This document shows positions 26,737 to 36,678 of a stretch of DNA of 64,000 bases, in pieces. Under the pieces are notes generated by a model. The model had not been told where the DNA came from. It made no database searches and worked only from the letters and a program-made list of their open reading frames with translations. Position 1 is the first letter of the stretch; every line of letters begins with the position of its first letter. The position numbers were made by a program, and so were the translations under genes. Source of the stretch: Prevotella sp. E13-17 (GTDB lineage Bacteria; Bacteroidota; Bacteroidia; Bacteroidales; Bacteroidaceae); contig NZ_CP091787.1 of the NCBI RefSeq assembly GCF_022024035.1, positions 2,480,001 through 2,544,000 on the forward strand, given 5' to 3'.

Positions 26737-27789
26737 ATGGCTGAGAATAAAGAATTAGAAGTCATCAACATACGTCAGATACTGAAGGTACTATGGAAAG
26801 GCAGAAAGACCTACTATAAGACGCTGCCTGCCGTCTTCCTCATATCATGCATCTATATCGTCTTTGTGCCACGCTACTACACCTGCAGTGTGAAGCTTGC
26901 ACCAGAAACAGAAGCCCCCAACACAAGCGGCATGCTAGGTTCGTTAGCCTCATCATTTGGCTTTGACATAGGCACATTGGCCAACCAAGATGCCATTTCT
27001 CCCACCCTATATCCCGACCTGATGGAGTCCAACGATTTTGTAGTTAGTTTGTTTCCCGTACAAGTCACTACCGAAGACGGTGAGCTGACCACCAGCTATT
27101 ATGACTACATCTCGAACCACCAAAAGGCATCGCCCTGGAGTATGCCCTTGATATGGACGAAGAACCTCATCAACAGCATGTTTGAAGACAAGGAAGAAGG
27201 GGGAGAAGAAAAGATTAATCCTTTCAGGCTGACACGCCAGCAAGAAAAGATTGCGAAGGCCATGAGAAGTAATATCACCTGTAGTGTAGATAAAAAGACA
27301 GACGTTATCACCATCATGGTGAACGATCAAGACCCCCTTATCTGCGCCACCATAGCCGACTCCGTTCGTACTCGTCTGCAAGACTTCATTACCGACTATC
27401 GTACCAACAAAGCCCGCATAGACCTGGAATACTACAAGCGGCTAACGGCAGAAGCCAAGACCGACTACGAAAAGGTGCGCAGACAATATGTGAGCATGTC
27501 AGATGCCAACAACGACATCATCCTCAAGAGTGTACAGTCGAAGATTGCAGACATGGAGAACGACATGCAGCTGAAGTACAACACCTATAACGTGCTGAAC
27601 ACCCAGTTGCAGGCTGCACGTGCCAAAGTGCAAGAGCGCACCCCAGCCTTCACCGTATTGCAAGGAGCCACCGTTCCCCTCAAGGCCACAGGTCCCAAGC
27701 GCATGATATTCGTCTTCGGGATGACCTTCCTTGCATGCTTGGTAATAACTTTTTCTATTGTAAGAAAGGATTTTCACTTAGAATTCTAA
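26737..27789 (+). CDS. wzz: Polysaccharide chain-length determinant (Wzz family)
   Basis: 350 residues. INIRQILKVLWKGRKTYYK leads into a first membrane helix (about 30-48), then a periplasmic domain with KLAPETEAPNTSGMLGSLAS and a coiled-coil-like stretch (about 215-290), and a second helix at the C-terminus (RMIFVFGMTFLACLVITFSI). No tyrosine kinase domain is fused. Wzz proteins set chain length with the Wzy polymerase. The last 60 bases turn AT-rich, marking the left edge of the foreign-looking cassette. Confidence 0.9.
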   Translation: MAENKELEVINIRQILKVLWKGRKTYYKTLPAVFLISCIYIVFVPRYYTCSVKLAPETEAPNTSGMLGSLASSFGFDIGTLANQDAISPTLYPDLMESNDFVVSLFPVQVTTEDGELTTSYYDYISNHQKASPWSMPLIWTKNLINSMFEDKEEGGEEKINPFRLTRQQEKIAKAMRSNITCSVDKKTDVITIMVNDQDPLICATIADSVRTRLQDFITDYRTNKARIDLEYYKRLTAEAKTDYEKVRRQYVSMSDANNDIILKSVQSKIADMENDMQLKYNTYNVLNTQLQAARAKVQERTPAFTVLQGATVPLKATGPKRMIFVFGMTFLACLVITFSIVRKDFHLEF

Positions 27790-27804
27790 AACATAAGGTA
27801 TCGA

Positions 27805-29157
27805 ATGAATCCACTACAATTCGTAACGAAAAGGATGAGCATCTCCAAAACAAAAGAACTCATTTTAAAAAATCTGTTCTGGTCGCTTTTGGGAAAAACT
27901 ATTAACCTTATTGGTGGACTTTTTGTAGGAATTCTTGTAGCAAGATACTTGGGACCAGAACAATATGGACTGATGAACTATGTCATCAGTTATGTTTTCC
28001 TTTTCCAGACTTTCGCCCTATTTGGTCTTGATGCCATAGAGATAAGAGAAGAATCCAAGCAACAAATACCATATCAACTCATCATAGGAACAGCCTTTTG
28101 GTTGAAACTATTCCTTGGCATTATATGTATTCTGTTATCCATTATTACATCCCTGTTGATGACCGATGAGATATACACTACAGCACTTATCGCCATTTAT
28201 TCTCTGACCATAGTTTTTAATTCGTTCAATGTTATTCGCAACTATTTTATGTCAATAGTACAGAACGAGTTCGTAGTAAAGGCAGAAATAACAAGAACAG
28301 TTATCAGCATCGGTATAAAGTGTCTGTTGCTCATATTTAGTACTCACCTTTCCTGGTTTGTAATCGCAGCGATGTTCGACTTTGTGCTTTTGGCAGTAGG
28401 ATACTACATAGCTTATCGTACGAAAATTGGAAGGGTTAGCGACTGGTCATTCAACATGCAGTATGCCAAATTTCTTATGAAGGAGTCGTTCCCGCTGATG
28501 CTTACCAATGCTGCTGTCATTATTTATCAGCGTATTGATCAGGTTATGATAGGTCAGTTGATAGACTCTAAGGCGGTAGGTTACTACTCTGTAGCATCGC
28601 GTTTCGTGGAAGTGCTCATATTCATTCCAATCATGTTAGCTCAAACAATAACTCCTATTTTGGTGAGGTTCCGCAAAGAGAGTGAGTCAACTTATAGAAT
28701 GAAGGCTCAGCAATTCATGAATATCTCACTATGGATGTCAATACTTATATCCGTATTCGTATCTGTAATGTCATATTGGTTGGTAACATTAACCTTCGGA
28801 GAAATCTATATGCCTGCTGTTGCTGTTTTACAGATAATGGCGTTCAAGGCAGCCAGCGTTGCCCTATCAAATACTGCGGGGACTATGCTTGTGGCAGAAC
28901 AGTTGCAACGCTATGCTATTTTCCGTGATGCGTTCGGATGTATTGTATGTATTGGACTGAACTTCTATTTCCTTCCGAAATACGGTATTATAGCTGCTGC
29001 TTATATAGCTATAGCAAGTAATGTTGCAGCGGGATATATTGCCGACGCATTGATTCCTGCGTATCGTCATCTTTTTGTTTGTCAGACCAAAGCATTATAT
29101 TTGGGGTGGAGAGATTTATTGTCAGTTAAAACGCTCTTCAACCCGCCTGCTGCTTAA
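27805..29157 (+). CDS. wzx: Wzx-type flippase
   Basis: 450 residues, about 12-14 hydrophobic helices. KNLFWSLLGKTINLIGGLFV then ARYLGPEQYGLMNYVISYVF is the typical start of polysaccharide flippases of the RfbX group, and YQRIDQVMIGQLIDSKAVGY is a second conserved block. It turns undecaprenyl-linked repeat units outward. It starts 15 bases after wzz and is the first gene of the AT-rich cassette 27.8-35.3 kb. Confidence 0.9.
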   Translation: MNPLQFVTKRMSISKTKELILKNLFWSLLGKTINLIGGLFVGILVARYLGPEQYGLMNYVISYVFLFQTFALFGLDAIEIREESKQQIPYQLIIGTAFWLKLFLGIICILLSIITSLLMTDEIYTTALIAIYSLTIVFNSFNVIRNYFMSIVQNEFVVKAEITRTVISIGIKCLLLIFSTHLSWFVIAAMFDFVLLAVGYYIAYRTKIGRVSDWSFNMQYAKFLMKESFPLMLTNAAVIIYQRIDQVMIGQLIDSKAVGYYSVASRFVEVLIFIPIMLAQTITPILVRFRKESESTYRMKAQQFMNISLWMSILISVFVSVMSYWLVTLTFGEIYMPAVAVLQIMAFKAASVALSNTAGTMLVAEQLQRYAIFRDAFGCIVCIGLNFYFLPKYGIIAAAYIAIASNVAAGYIADALIPAYRHLFVCQTKALYLGWRDLLSVKTLFNPPAA

Positions 29158-29168
29158 AGAATATTGCT

Positions 29169-30413
29169 ATGGTATATTTTCCTCTGATATATTTCACTTG
29201 TCTGTTTGGCTACATACTTTTCAAGGAGCGCAGTTGGAACATGGATTTGGCAGCAACGTCAATTCTAATGATTATTTCTTTTTGCGCTATCCTCATTGAT
29301 GAACATGAGCTTTATGGAGAATATGGCGTAAATAACGACTATCTGACGGTACCGACAGTTTTGCTCTTCTGTGCCCAATGGACTATAGTATTATGGTCAA
29401 TACACATCTTATGCAGATTGCCACTTCGACAAAACGCCCCTATAAAGATGCCAATGTTATACACCTTGTTCGTGTTGCTCATAGTGTCATCTTTCGCAAT
29501 GATTGCCGTAAGTCTTGAGGATATCAGGGACGCAATGATTATGGATATCGCCGATGTCAGCGATGCTCATTACTACAAATTAGAAGAAGGTATTTCGGGC
29601 GACAAAAACTACCTGCTATTCATTCCTAACATCCTGGTTTCAGCGCCCTTCCCGACCCTTGCACTATTCCTGTGGTTCTACATGAAGGCGTTTATGGACT
29701 GCTCCATATTCCTTCGTGCAGGAATACTTATTGCTTCTGTTGTTCAGACTATTCTTGCGATTGCTATGGCAGGTCGTGCCGCATTTATTTTCTGGGCTTT
29801 TGATTTCTTCCTTGTATATAGCTATTTCTACCAGTATTTACAAAAGAATACACGCTGGTGGATAAACATTACTGCCGCAGTTATTGGAGGACTTGCTGGC
29901 GCACTATTCATAGCCATTACGATGGTACGTTTCGACACTGGCTCAAACAGTAATGCATTAGATTCTCTTTTTGCCTATGCCGGGCAACACATCAACAATT
30001 TCTGTGCTGTAGTTACCGAAGGAGGTGACACCCCGTTCCTCCCAGGACGAATATTCCCGTTGTTGACTAAGTTATTCACAGGTCAAACCTTTGACCTTTA
30101 CGAGCACTATAACGAACTAACCCACTCCGTTGATGCCTTAGTAAACGTTTTCGACACTTTTGGAGGAGAGTTATACCTTGACATCGGATTGTTCGGCTAT
30201 ATTTTCTTCTTCATAGCTTTGTTTCTTGTTTTTTTGATTATAAAGAATCGTTGGAAAGAATTAGCGTTCCACCACATTTTCCTATTTGTTATTTTGGTAG
30301 CATTCTTCACACGTGGACTCTTTGCTTGGCCCTTTACTGGTCACTATACAACACTTGCATTGCTACTATCAGTATCCTTCTGTTATTTCTTTAAATACAT
30401 ATTCAAGATATGA
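29169..30413 (+). CDS. wzy: Probable O-antigen/exopolysaccharide polymerase (Wzy-like)
   Basis: 414 residues with about ten to twelve hydrophobic helices and one larger periplasmic loop (about residues 100-160). Near the end, NVFDTFGGELYLDIGLFGYI recalls the F-G-E-x-Y-x-D-x-G block of oligosaccharide repeat-unit polymerases. Wzy proteins share little sequence; the call rests on topology, this block and position between wzx and glycosyltransferases. Its stop overlaps the next gene's start by 4 bases. Confidence 0.72.
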   Translation: MVYFPLIYFTCLFGYILFKERSWNMDLAATSILMIISFCAILIDEHELYGEYGVNNDYLTVPTVLLFCAQWTIVLWSIHILCRLPLRQNAPIKMPMLYTLFVLLIVSSFAMIAVSLEDIRDAMIMDIADVSDAHYYKLEEGISGDKNYLLFIPNILVSAPFPTLALFLWFYMKAFMDCSIFLRAGILIASVVQTILAIAMAGRAAFIFWAFDFFLVYSYFYQYLQKNTRWWINITAAVIGGLAGALFIAITMVRFDTGSNSNALDSLFAYAGQHINNFCAVVTEGGDTPFLPGRIFPLLTKLFTGQTFDLYEHYNELTHSVDALVNVFDTFGGELYLDIGLFGYIFFFIALFLVFLIIKNRWKELAFHHIFLFVILVAFFTRGLFAWPFTGHYTTLALLLSVSFCYFFKYIFKI

Positions 30414-31312
30414 GTAAGGTCTTTGCAGTAATCGTTACATATAACGGCATGCAGCATCATTGGATAGAAAAATGTCTGAAGAGCCTTGAGCAAAGTACTA
30501 TGCCAGTTACAGCAATTGTTATTGACAACAACTCTACAGATAACACTTGCGAATATGTTCCGACGTTTTTTCCCAACGCCATATGGTTCCCCCAAGAGAA
30601 GAATCTCGGTTTTGGACAAGCTAACAATATAGGTATAAGGTATGCTCTTGACAACGATGCTGACTACATTCTGCTACTCAACCAGGATGCAACGTTACAT
30701 CCGATGGCGTTGAAACACCTCATTGATGCCTGTGACGGCGAGTCGCTGCTTTCGCCTGTTCATCTTAATGGCGACGGAACAAGACTTGACGAAATGTTTT
30801 CGTTCTCAGTACATAAGGCTGGCGGAACAATCGTTGACGATATTCTTACAAACAAACCTCTTGCACAGAGCTATGCGGTCGGCGAGATTTGTGCTGCCTG
30901 CTGGCTACTCCCTGCCAACGTAGTGCGTAAGATAGGAGGATTCAATCCGCTGTTCTATCATTATGGCGAGGATAACAACTACTACCAGCGTCTTGTCTTT
31001 CACAACGTGAAGACGCTGTTGGTACCTGCTGCCACAATGTGTCATGACCGACAGTTATATGGCAACATAGAAGCATACAAGAATAAGCTCCTACATAGAG
31101 ATATTCTTTTCATTACCGCAGATATCAATTTGTCGGTTACCAAGATTCTTTTTTTCTTGGCGCGCAAGCTTATTCGTCTCTATACAACAGAACGCAAACA
31201 ATATCGTATAGGTGGCTTCACGAAAGAAATGCTATGGACCATAGGTCACATTGTAACGATACGTAAATCGCGAGATAAGGACAGAATGGCAGGAAACTCA
31301 TCATGGATTTAA
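30410..31312 (+). CDS. Glycosyltransferase family 2, rhamnosyltransferase-like
   Basis: 300 residues. KVFAVIVTYNGMQHHWIEKC, VTAIVIDNNSTDNTCEYVP, FPQEKNLGFGQANNIGIRYA and YILLLNQDATLHPMAL form the GT2 domain in the style of WcaA/RfbN rhamnosyltransferases (NxD.NxG-type signatures; NQDA as the metal site). GEICAACWLLPANVVRKIGG and FYHYGEDNNYYQRL follow. A rhamnosyl donor would fit the dTDP-rhamnose genes of region 1, but that is inference. Coupled to wzy by an ATGA overlap. Confidence 0.85.
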   Translation: MSKVFAVIVTYNGMQHHWIEKCLKSLEQSTMPVTAIVIDNNSTDNTCEYVPTFFPNAIWFPQEKNLGFGQANNIGIRYALDNDADYILLLNQDATLHPMALKHLIDACDGESLLSPVHLNGDGTRLDEMFSFSVHKAGGTIVDDILTNKPLAQSYAVGEICAACWLLPANVVRKIGGFNPLFYHYGEDNNYYQRLVFHNVKTLLVPAATMCHDRQLYGNIEAYKNKLLHRDILFITADINLSVTKILFFLARKLIRLYTTERKQYRIGGFTKEMLWTIGHIVTIRKSRDKDRMAGNSSWI

Positions 31313-31326
31313 TCAATTGAACGACT

Positions 31327-32505
31327 ATGCGTATCGCTTATATTCTCAGTGCGACAATCCCCAATGGTGGTGCTACTAAAGCATTCGTATCACTTCTTCA
31401 AGGACTAACGAAGAAAGGGGTGGAACCTTTTATAGTATGCCCTGACAAAGATGGCATATATAATGAGTTTGTTGCTATGGGAATACCGACATTGGCTTTG
31501 ACTTATCGACCAGCCACCTATCCCTACCTTCGAACTATAAAGGACAAATTGCTCTTCTTGCCTCGTACAATAGCACGTCTATTGGTAAACAGAAAAGCGG
31601 CAAGAAGTCTGACGCGATGGCTTAAAGGTCATCATGTTGAAATGATACACACCAATGTTGGAATCATCGATATCGGCTTCAAAGCTTCACGAAACTTAGG
31701 TATTCCTCATATATACCATATCCGCGAATATGCTGATAAAGACTTTGGAATGCATTATTTCCCACGCAAAAGAAGTTTCCAAAAACAATTGAGGAAGTCG
31801 CACTCCTACTCTATCTGTATTACTAAAGACATTCAAAACTATCATAGAGAGAAGGACCATGTATCATCAAGAGTTATATACGATGGAGTTCACCCTGCAA
31901 CAACCACTTATCCAAAAGAAGAGAAGCAAGATTATTTGCTCTATGCTGGACGTATAGAACCAGCCAAGGGACTCGATTTACTTTTAAAAGCATACACCAA
32001 AGTAATTAAGGATTGTGGAAAAGATAGTCTTCCGCCGCTTTGGGTTGCAGGGCACATTCAACAACCTCTGTTCCATCATGAGTTAAAGCAATATATTGAA
32101 GATGAGAATATTGACGGCAAGGTGCGTTGGTTGGGAGAAGTTGAGAACATAAAAGAGTTTATGCGCCACGCTCAAGCTTTAGTCATACCATCACGCTCAG
32201 AAGGTTTTGGACTATGCATGCCTGAGGCTATGTTTGAGGGGTGCTTATGCATAGCTCATAATACAGGAGGGACCAAAGAACAACTTGACAACGGACGTAG
32301 GCTAAAAAGAAAGGAAATAGCATTTGGGTATAACTCCACAAACGAATTGGCAGAGATTTTGAAGAATCTTTTCAATGGAACAATAAAGAAAGAAGAAACG
32401 GACGTCATGATTGCTGATGCCTTTGAGGTAGTAAATACGCTTTACAGTACAGAAGCTGACGCAGAGAACGTCTTTAAGTTTTACAAAGAAATACAGAGCA
32501 GATGA
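31327..32505 (+). CDS. Glycosyltransferase family 4
   Basis: 392 residues with the two-domain GT-B fold. [20 protein letters not shown] opens the N-terminal domain with a glycine-rich loop. [20 protein letters not shown] opens the second, and [20 protein letters not shown] is the E-x7-E donor site of GT4 enzymes, with [18 protein letters not shown] behind it. It adds one sugar of the repeat unit at the cytoplasmic face. It ends in an ATGA overlap with the acetyltransferase gene. Confidence 0.9.
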   Translation: MRIAYILSATIPNGGATKAFVSLLQGLTKKGVEPFIVCPDKDGIYNEFVAMGIPTLALTYRPATYPYLRTIKDKLLFLPRTIARLLVNRKAARSLTRWLKGHHVEMIHTNVGIIDIGFKASRNLGIPHIYHIREYADKDFGMHYFPRKRSFQKQLRKSHSYSICITKDIQNYHREKDHVSSRVIYDGVHPATTTYPKEEKQDYLLYAGRIEPAKGLDLLLKAYTKVIKDCGKDSLPPLWVAGHIQQPLFHHELKQYIEDENIDGKVRWLGEVENIKEFMRHAQALVIPSRSEGFGLCMPEAMFEGCLCIAHNTGGTKEQLDNGRRLKRKEIAFGYNSTNELAEILKNLFNGTIKKEETDVMIADAFEVVNTLYSTEADAENVFKFYKEIQSR

Positions 32506-33077
32506 ATATATATTTACGACTAAGTTATAAATGGCGAGCTCTATGTTCGCACTTATATACAGTTCTTATACGTAGCAGTTTTGCCCATATTGGCAAAGGC
32601 ACTCTCTTCATATATAAAGCCGACATGCTTCGTGGTTGTCCGTATATAAGTATTGGTAACAATACAGAGATAAGCCAGAACTGTCGTCTTACCGCATGGG
32701 ATAGACACGAAGAGCAACAATTCTGTCCTAACATAAAAATTGGAAACAACTGTAAACTTGGACCCTATTCACACATCACTGCTATTGGTAACATTACCAT
32801 AGGAGATAATCTGCTCACAGGTTCTAACGTACTTATTAGCGATAATGCTCACGGAAGTCTTCAGGACACCAATTTGCCCCCATTGGAACGCCCTTTGAAG
32901 ACAAAAGGAGACATTCATATTGGAAATAATGTCTGGATAGGCAACAACGTGTGTATTCTTTCTGGCGTAACTATTGGCGATTGTGCCATTATTGCTGCTG
33001 GCAGCATTGTAAACAAAGATGTACCAGCTCACTCTATGGTGGCAGGCGTTCCTGCAAAAGTCGTAAAAGCACAATAA
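32502..33077 (+). CDS. Hexapeptide-repeat O-acetyltransferase
   Basis: 191 residues, nearly all left-handed beta-helix: [56 protein letters not shown], then DNAHGSL (the catalytic His), [38 protein letters not shown] and [11 protein letters not shown]. This matches the WcaF/WbbJ/maltose acetyltransferase group, which acetylates sugar hydroxyls with acetyl-CoA. Coupled to the GT4 gene by a 4-base overlap. Confidence 0.88.
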   Translation: MNIYLRLSYKWRALCSHLYTVLIRSSFAHIGKGTLFIYKADMLRGCPYISIGNNTEISQNCRLTAWDRHEEQQFCPNIKIGNNCKLGPYSHITAIGNITIGDNLLTGSNVLISDNAHGSLQDTNLPPLERPLKTKGDIHIGNNVWIGNNVCILSGVTIGDCAIIAAGSIVNKDVPAHSMVAGVPAKVVKAQ

Positions 33078-33104
33078 ATCATAAAGTTATTAGTTTATAT
33101 TAAT

Positions 33105-34271
33105 ATGAAAGCACGCGTTATAGCATATTACCTTCCCCAGTTCCATCCAATACCTGAAAACGACCAGGTTTGGGGTCCTGGTTTCACAGAATGGACAAAT
33201 GTTGCCAAAGCCCGTCCCCTATTCAAAGGTCACTATCAGCCACGTATTCCTGCTGACTTAGGCTTCTACGACTTACGCTTACCTGAGATTCGTGAGCAAC
33301 AAGCACAGATGGCTCGTGAAGCAGGTGTTGAGGGTTTCTGCTATTGGCATTATTGGATGGGGAATGGACGACAATTACTACAGCGTCCTTTCAACGAAGT
33401 CTTAGCGTCAGGTAAGCCCGACTTCCCATTCTGTCTGGCTTGGGCAAACCACGATTGGACAACAAAAACATGGCAACGTGGTAGCGGACGCATAGAAACT
33501 AATAGATACATTGCGAAGCAGGAATATCCTGGAGATGAAGACTATACTAATCACTTCAACTATGTTCTTCCAGCGTTCAAAGATCATCGTTATATTACTG
33601 TTGACGGAAAACCTATATTCCTCATCTTCGATCCATATCGTTTTACCGATGTCATGCACTTCATAGAACTATGGCGTGAATTAGCAGACAAGAACGGATT
33701 ACAAGGAATATACTTTATTGCTATTGGCAACGCCACCTCTACTGTACGCCGTAGGGCAGACGGGACACTTGAAAAGGTAATGCCGAACATTAAAAGCAGC
33801 GCGGAGGTATATAACAACTTCCTTGCACTTGGTTTTGATGCTGTGAATCCTTTTGGAAAGCCAAGAGCAGAAATGTGGTACACAGGAAAATATCGCAGAC
33901 TTACGCAGAAGGCGATACGACGTTTCCTGCCACAACTTCCAGCAGTACGTTTCGATTATCCAAAAGTTATGCGTTACTTCTTTGCTCCTGAGGATTCTTG
34001 GGAAAATGTTTTCCCAACAATAATGCCACAATGGGATCGTAGTCCAAGAGCAGGAAATTTCGATGGAGTATATGTTAATGCCACCCCAGAGCATTTTAAA
34101 GAACACATTGCTAACGCCCTGGATATTATCAGTCAAAAATCGCCAGAACACAAAATTCTTTTTCTTCGCTCATGGAACGAATGGGGCGAAGGCAACTATG
34201 TAGAACCCGATGAGCGATTCGGACACGGATATCTTGATGCTTTACGCAACAGTTTGATGCCTACAAAATAA
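33105..34271 (+). CDS. WbsX-like glycosyltransferase / GH99-like protein
   Basis: 388 residues. ARVIAYYLPQFHPIPENDQV, GPGFTEWTNVAKARPLFKGH and AREAGVEGFCYWHYWMGNGR are diagnostic of the WbsX family (glycoside hydrolase 99-like TIM barrel) found in O-antigen and capsule loci; FLRSWNEWGEGNYVEPDERF is the conserved C-terminal block. The reaction of these proteins is not settled: they are listed as glycosyltransferases but have a hydrolase-like barrel. It lies between an acetyltransferase and a GT4 gene. Confidence 0.9.
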   Translation: MKARVIAYYLPQFHPIPENDQVWGPGFTEWTNVAKARPLFKGHYQPRIPADLGFYDLRLPEIREQQAQMAREAGVEGFCYWHYWMGNGRQLLQRPFNEVLASGKPDFPFCLAWANHDWTTKTWQRGSGRIETNRYIAKQEYPGDEDYTNHFNYVLPAFKDHRYITVDGKPIFLIFDPYRFTDVMHFIELWRELADKNGLQGIYFIAIGNATSTVRRRADGTLEKVMPNIKSSAEVYNNFLALGFDAVNPFGKPRAEMWYTGKYRRLTQKAIRRFLPQLPAVRFDYPKVMRYFFAPEDSWENVFPTIMPQWDRSPRAGNFDGVYVNATPEHFKEHIANALDIISQKSPEHKILFLRSWNEWGEGNYVEPDERFGHGYLDALRNSLMPTK

Positions 34272-34282
34272 AAGTAAGGTCT

Positions 34283-35317
34283 ATGCAGAAAGTTGTTATT
34301 ATCGGACATTTCGGATTTGATAGCAAGAAACTCAGTGGACAGACTATAAAGACTGAAATTGTTACTCAAGAACTCATAAAAAAGTATGGGGCTGACGAGA
34401 TTGGGAAGGAAGACACACACGGAAAATGGCGCTTTCTTATCAAATCTCCGCTGATAGTTCTTCGTGCTCTTAGAAATGGAAGGAACGTCATCATGATGCC
34501 TGCATATAAAGGCATTTGGGTAATAACACCGTTTCTAGTCCTTTTCAACATATTCTTTCATCGCAGCCTTTTTTATGTAGTTGTAGGTGGATGGCTTCCT
34601 GATTTTCTAAAGAAACATCGCCTTTTCAGTAGTTTTTTTTATTCATTCAATCAAATTTATGTTGAGACCAACATGATGCTTACCAGCATGCAGGAGTTAG
34701 GGTTCAGTAACGTCAGCATAATGCCAAATTTCAAACACCTTGAAATACTTTCATATATGGATATTGACAGTATTCCCACTCCACCTTATAAACTATGCAC
34801 CTTCTCGAGAATAATTAAAGAAAAAGGAATTGAAGACGCAATACGTGCCGTAAATAATTGCAATAAGATACTAGACAAGACAGCATATACTCTTGATATC
34901 TACGGGCAGAATGAGCAAAATGAATGGTTCACGAAGCTTATGAAAGAACAACCGCCACACATAAGTTACAGAGGTAACATTCCATTCAACAAAAGTGTAG
35001 AAGCATTACGTAATCACTTCGCACTACTCTTCCCAACATATTATCGTGGTGAAGGATTTGCTGGCACCCTAATCGACGCTATGGCTTCAGGACTTCCTGT
35101 CATAGCAACGAAATGGCATGCTAACGAAGAGTTTATCAAAGACGGAGATAATGGGTTCACATTTCCTGTTCATGATGTGGAGGCTTTGACGTCTATACTT
35201 CTTGACTGCTATAAAAATCCAGATAAAATATTATCTATGAGGAAACGACAGTTAGACAAGGCTCAAGAATATGCTCCCTCAAAGGCAATAATAGTTTTAA
35301 CCGACAAACTCAATTAA
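34283..35317 (+). CDS. Glycosyltransferase family 4
   Basis: 344 residues. KVVIIGHFGFDSKKLSGQTI opens the N-terminal GT-B domain with the G-x-K/T-type loop of GT4 enzymes. YKLCTFSRIIKEKGIEDAIR is the second-domain opening, and FPTYYRGEGFAGTLIDAMAS is the donor-site motif with the conserved acidic residue. The DNA is AT-rich. It is the last gene of the cassette; a 546-base structured, repeat-rich gap follows. Confidence 0.9.
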   Translation: MQKVVIIGHFGFDSKKLSGQTIKTEIVTQELIKKYGADEIGKEDTHGKWRFLIKSPLIVLRALRNGRNVIMMPAYKGIWVITPFLVLFNIFFHRSLFYVVVGGWLPDFLKKHRLFSSFFYSFNQIYVETNMMLTSMQELGFSNVSIMPNFKHLEILSYMDIDSIPTPPYKLCTFSRIIKEKGIEDAIRAVNNCNKILDKTAYTLDIYGQNEQNEWFTKLMKEQPPHISYRGNIPFNKSVEALRNHFALLFPTYYRGEGFAGTLIDAMASGLPVIATKWHANEEFIKDGDNGFTFPVHDVEALTSILLDCYKNPDKILSMRKRQLDKAQEYAPSKAIIVLTDKLN

Positions 35318-35337
35318 CATTCTATTAAAAAGGGAAA

Positions 35338-35620
35338 AGCACTACTTTTGCATTGGTAAAGTGGTACTATTACGGCGTAAAAGTAGCACTTTTAACTTCC
35401 AATACTGCCACTATTGCACCCGGTCTAGCCCCTAGAATGGTTGTTTCTATGGGCTAGATTGGGTCTGTTCAGGGGCTTGAAGTGGCTGTCCCAGCCCCTG
35501 GAAGTAAGCAACGCAGCCCCTATAACCGAAACAATAGTGTAGCAATAGTGGCAGTATTGGGGCCGTTCCAGACTCTAAAAGTGGACGTTTTAGACTTTAA
35601 ACTGGCAGCAATATGGCTGC
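35338..35620. repeat. Nested inverted-repeat region, possible structured element
   Basis: A non-coding stretch dense with hairpins. An exact 19-bp inverted repeat (CCAATACTGCCACTATTGC at 35398-35416, its complement at 35541-35559) encloses TCTAGCCCCTAGAA/TTCTATGGGCTAGA (35423-35457, 13 of 14 paired) and AGGGGCT/AGCCCCT (35470-35498). Outside it are CTACTTTT/AAAAGTAG (35341-35385) and TCTAAAA/TTTTAGA (35573-35593). No T-run marks a terminator. It lies at the right edge of the AT-rich cassette. Confidence 0.75.
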
Positions 35621-35654
35621 TGTTGGCAAACTATCGCGCGGGTTTCTCATCTTA

Positions 35655-35845
35655 TTTTCGTAACTTTGCGACAAAAAGTCGCTTAGTTACTCTGTCTCGG
35701 AAGAAAAAACAAACAAGTTTGCTTTGTTCTTCTCTCGTTTTTTCGTAACTTTTCCTTTGGAGAAGTTACTTCGTCTCGGAAATAAAAAGAAAAACAAGTT
35801 TTCCTTTTGTATTTCTCTCGACTTTTCGTAACTTTGCAACCTAAA
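35655..35845 (+). repeat. Tandem promoter-bearing repeat (about 84 bp unit)
   Basis: Three TAACTTT(G/T) elements at 35661, 35746 and 35829 recur every 83-85 bases, each after a CTC(T/A)CG-TTTTCG-like segment. The second and third have TTTG 19 bases upstream. The unit recurs inverted before wzi (39595-39655) and, degenerate, before the glutathione peroxidase gene (50094-50195). Confidence 0.75.
35806..35836 (+). promoter_or_regulatory. Promoter of the distal GT2-wcaJ pair
   Basis: TTTG (35806-35809), 19 bases, TAACTTTG (35829-35836); the ATG of the GT2 gene is 28 bases on. It makes the last two genes independent of the upstream operon. Confidence 0.75.
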
Positions 35846-35863
35846 ATAACTAAACAAAGAATA

Positions 35864-36667
35864 ATGAGCCAAGATCTTGTATCTGTCATTATGCCAACCT
35901 ACAACTCGGGGCGACACCTCAAGGACAGCATCGACAGCATACTGAATCAGACATACCGCAACATCGAACTGCTGATCACCGACGATCACTCGGACGATGA
36001 CAACACGCTGCAAATTCTGCACAGCTATGTGCAGCAAGACCAGCGTGTGAATGTGTTGTTTCTGGACAGCAACCATGGTCCTGGCTATGCCCGCAACAAA
36101 TCAATCGAGCGGGCCAAGGGGCGCTACATCGCTTTCTGCGACAGCGACGACCGCTGGATGGCTGATAAACTGGAGCAGCAGATTGCCTTCATGCAGAAGG
36201 AGCAGCTGGCGCTGAGCTACAGCTCGTTTGTGACCTGCGACGACAACAACTGCGAACGCGGGGTGGTGATTGCACCGCGCGAGTTGACCTTCGGACAGCT
36301 GAAGCGCGACAACAAGATTGGTTGTCTGACGGCTGTTTACGACGTAGAGGTGCTGGGCAAGAAATACTATATGCCTGCCATCCGCAAGCGCCAGGACTGG
36401 GGATTGTTTCTCTCTATCATACGTGACTGCAAAAGGGCTGCCGGCATACAGACACCGCTGGCCTACTACCGCATGCGCAAGGGGTCGGTGTCGCACAACA
36501 AGCTGGGGCTGATTAAGTACAACATACTGATTTATCAGAAGGTGTTGGGCTTCTCTAAGTGGAAGTCGGTGGCTTACTTCTACCTGCTGTTCATGCCTAC
36601 CCACTCGCTGAAAGTGATGAGGAGTAAAATAGATAGTTTCCGGTACCTTCAGAAAAAGCACAAATAA
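35864..36667 (+). CDS. Glycosyltransferase family 2
   Basis: 267 residues from the ATG at 35864; an earlier in-frame start would overlap the promoter. LVSVIMPTYNSGRHLKDSID, YRNIELLITDDHSDDDNTLQ, GPGYARNKSIERAKGRYIAF and CDSDDRWMADKLEQQ (DxD) are the GT2 signatures; a C-terminal helical part follows. GC-richer than the preceding cassette, like wza and wzz, so it probably belongs to the conserved part of the locus. It may add the second sugar after the WcaJ-like enzyme. Confidence 0.9.
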   Translation: MSQDLVSVIMPTYNSGRHLKDSIDSILNQTYRNIELLITDDHSDDDNTLQILHSYVQQDQRVNVLFLDSNHGPGYARNKSIERAKGRYIAFCDSDDRWMADKLEQQIAFMQKEQLALSYSSFVTCDDNNCERGVVIAPRELTFGQLKRDNKIGCLTAVYDVEVLGKKYYMPAIRKRQDWGLFLSIIRDCKRAAGIQTPLAYYRMRKGSVSHNKLGLIKYNILIYQKVLGFSKWKSVAYFYLLFMPTHSLKVMRSKIDSFRYLQKKHK

Positions 36668-36678
36668 ACTCTTAATTA

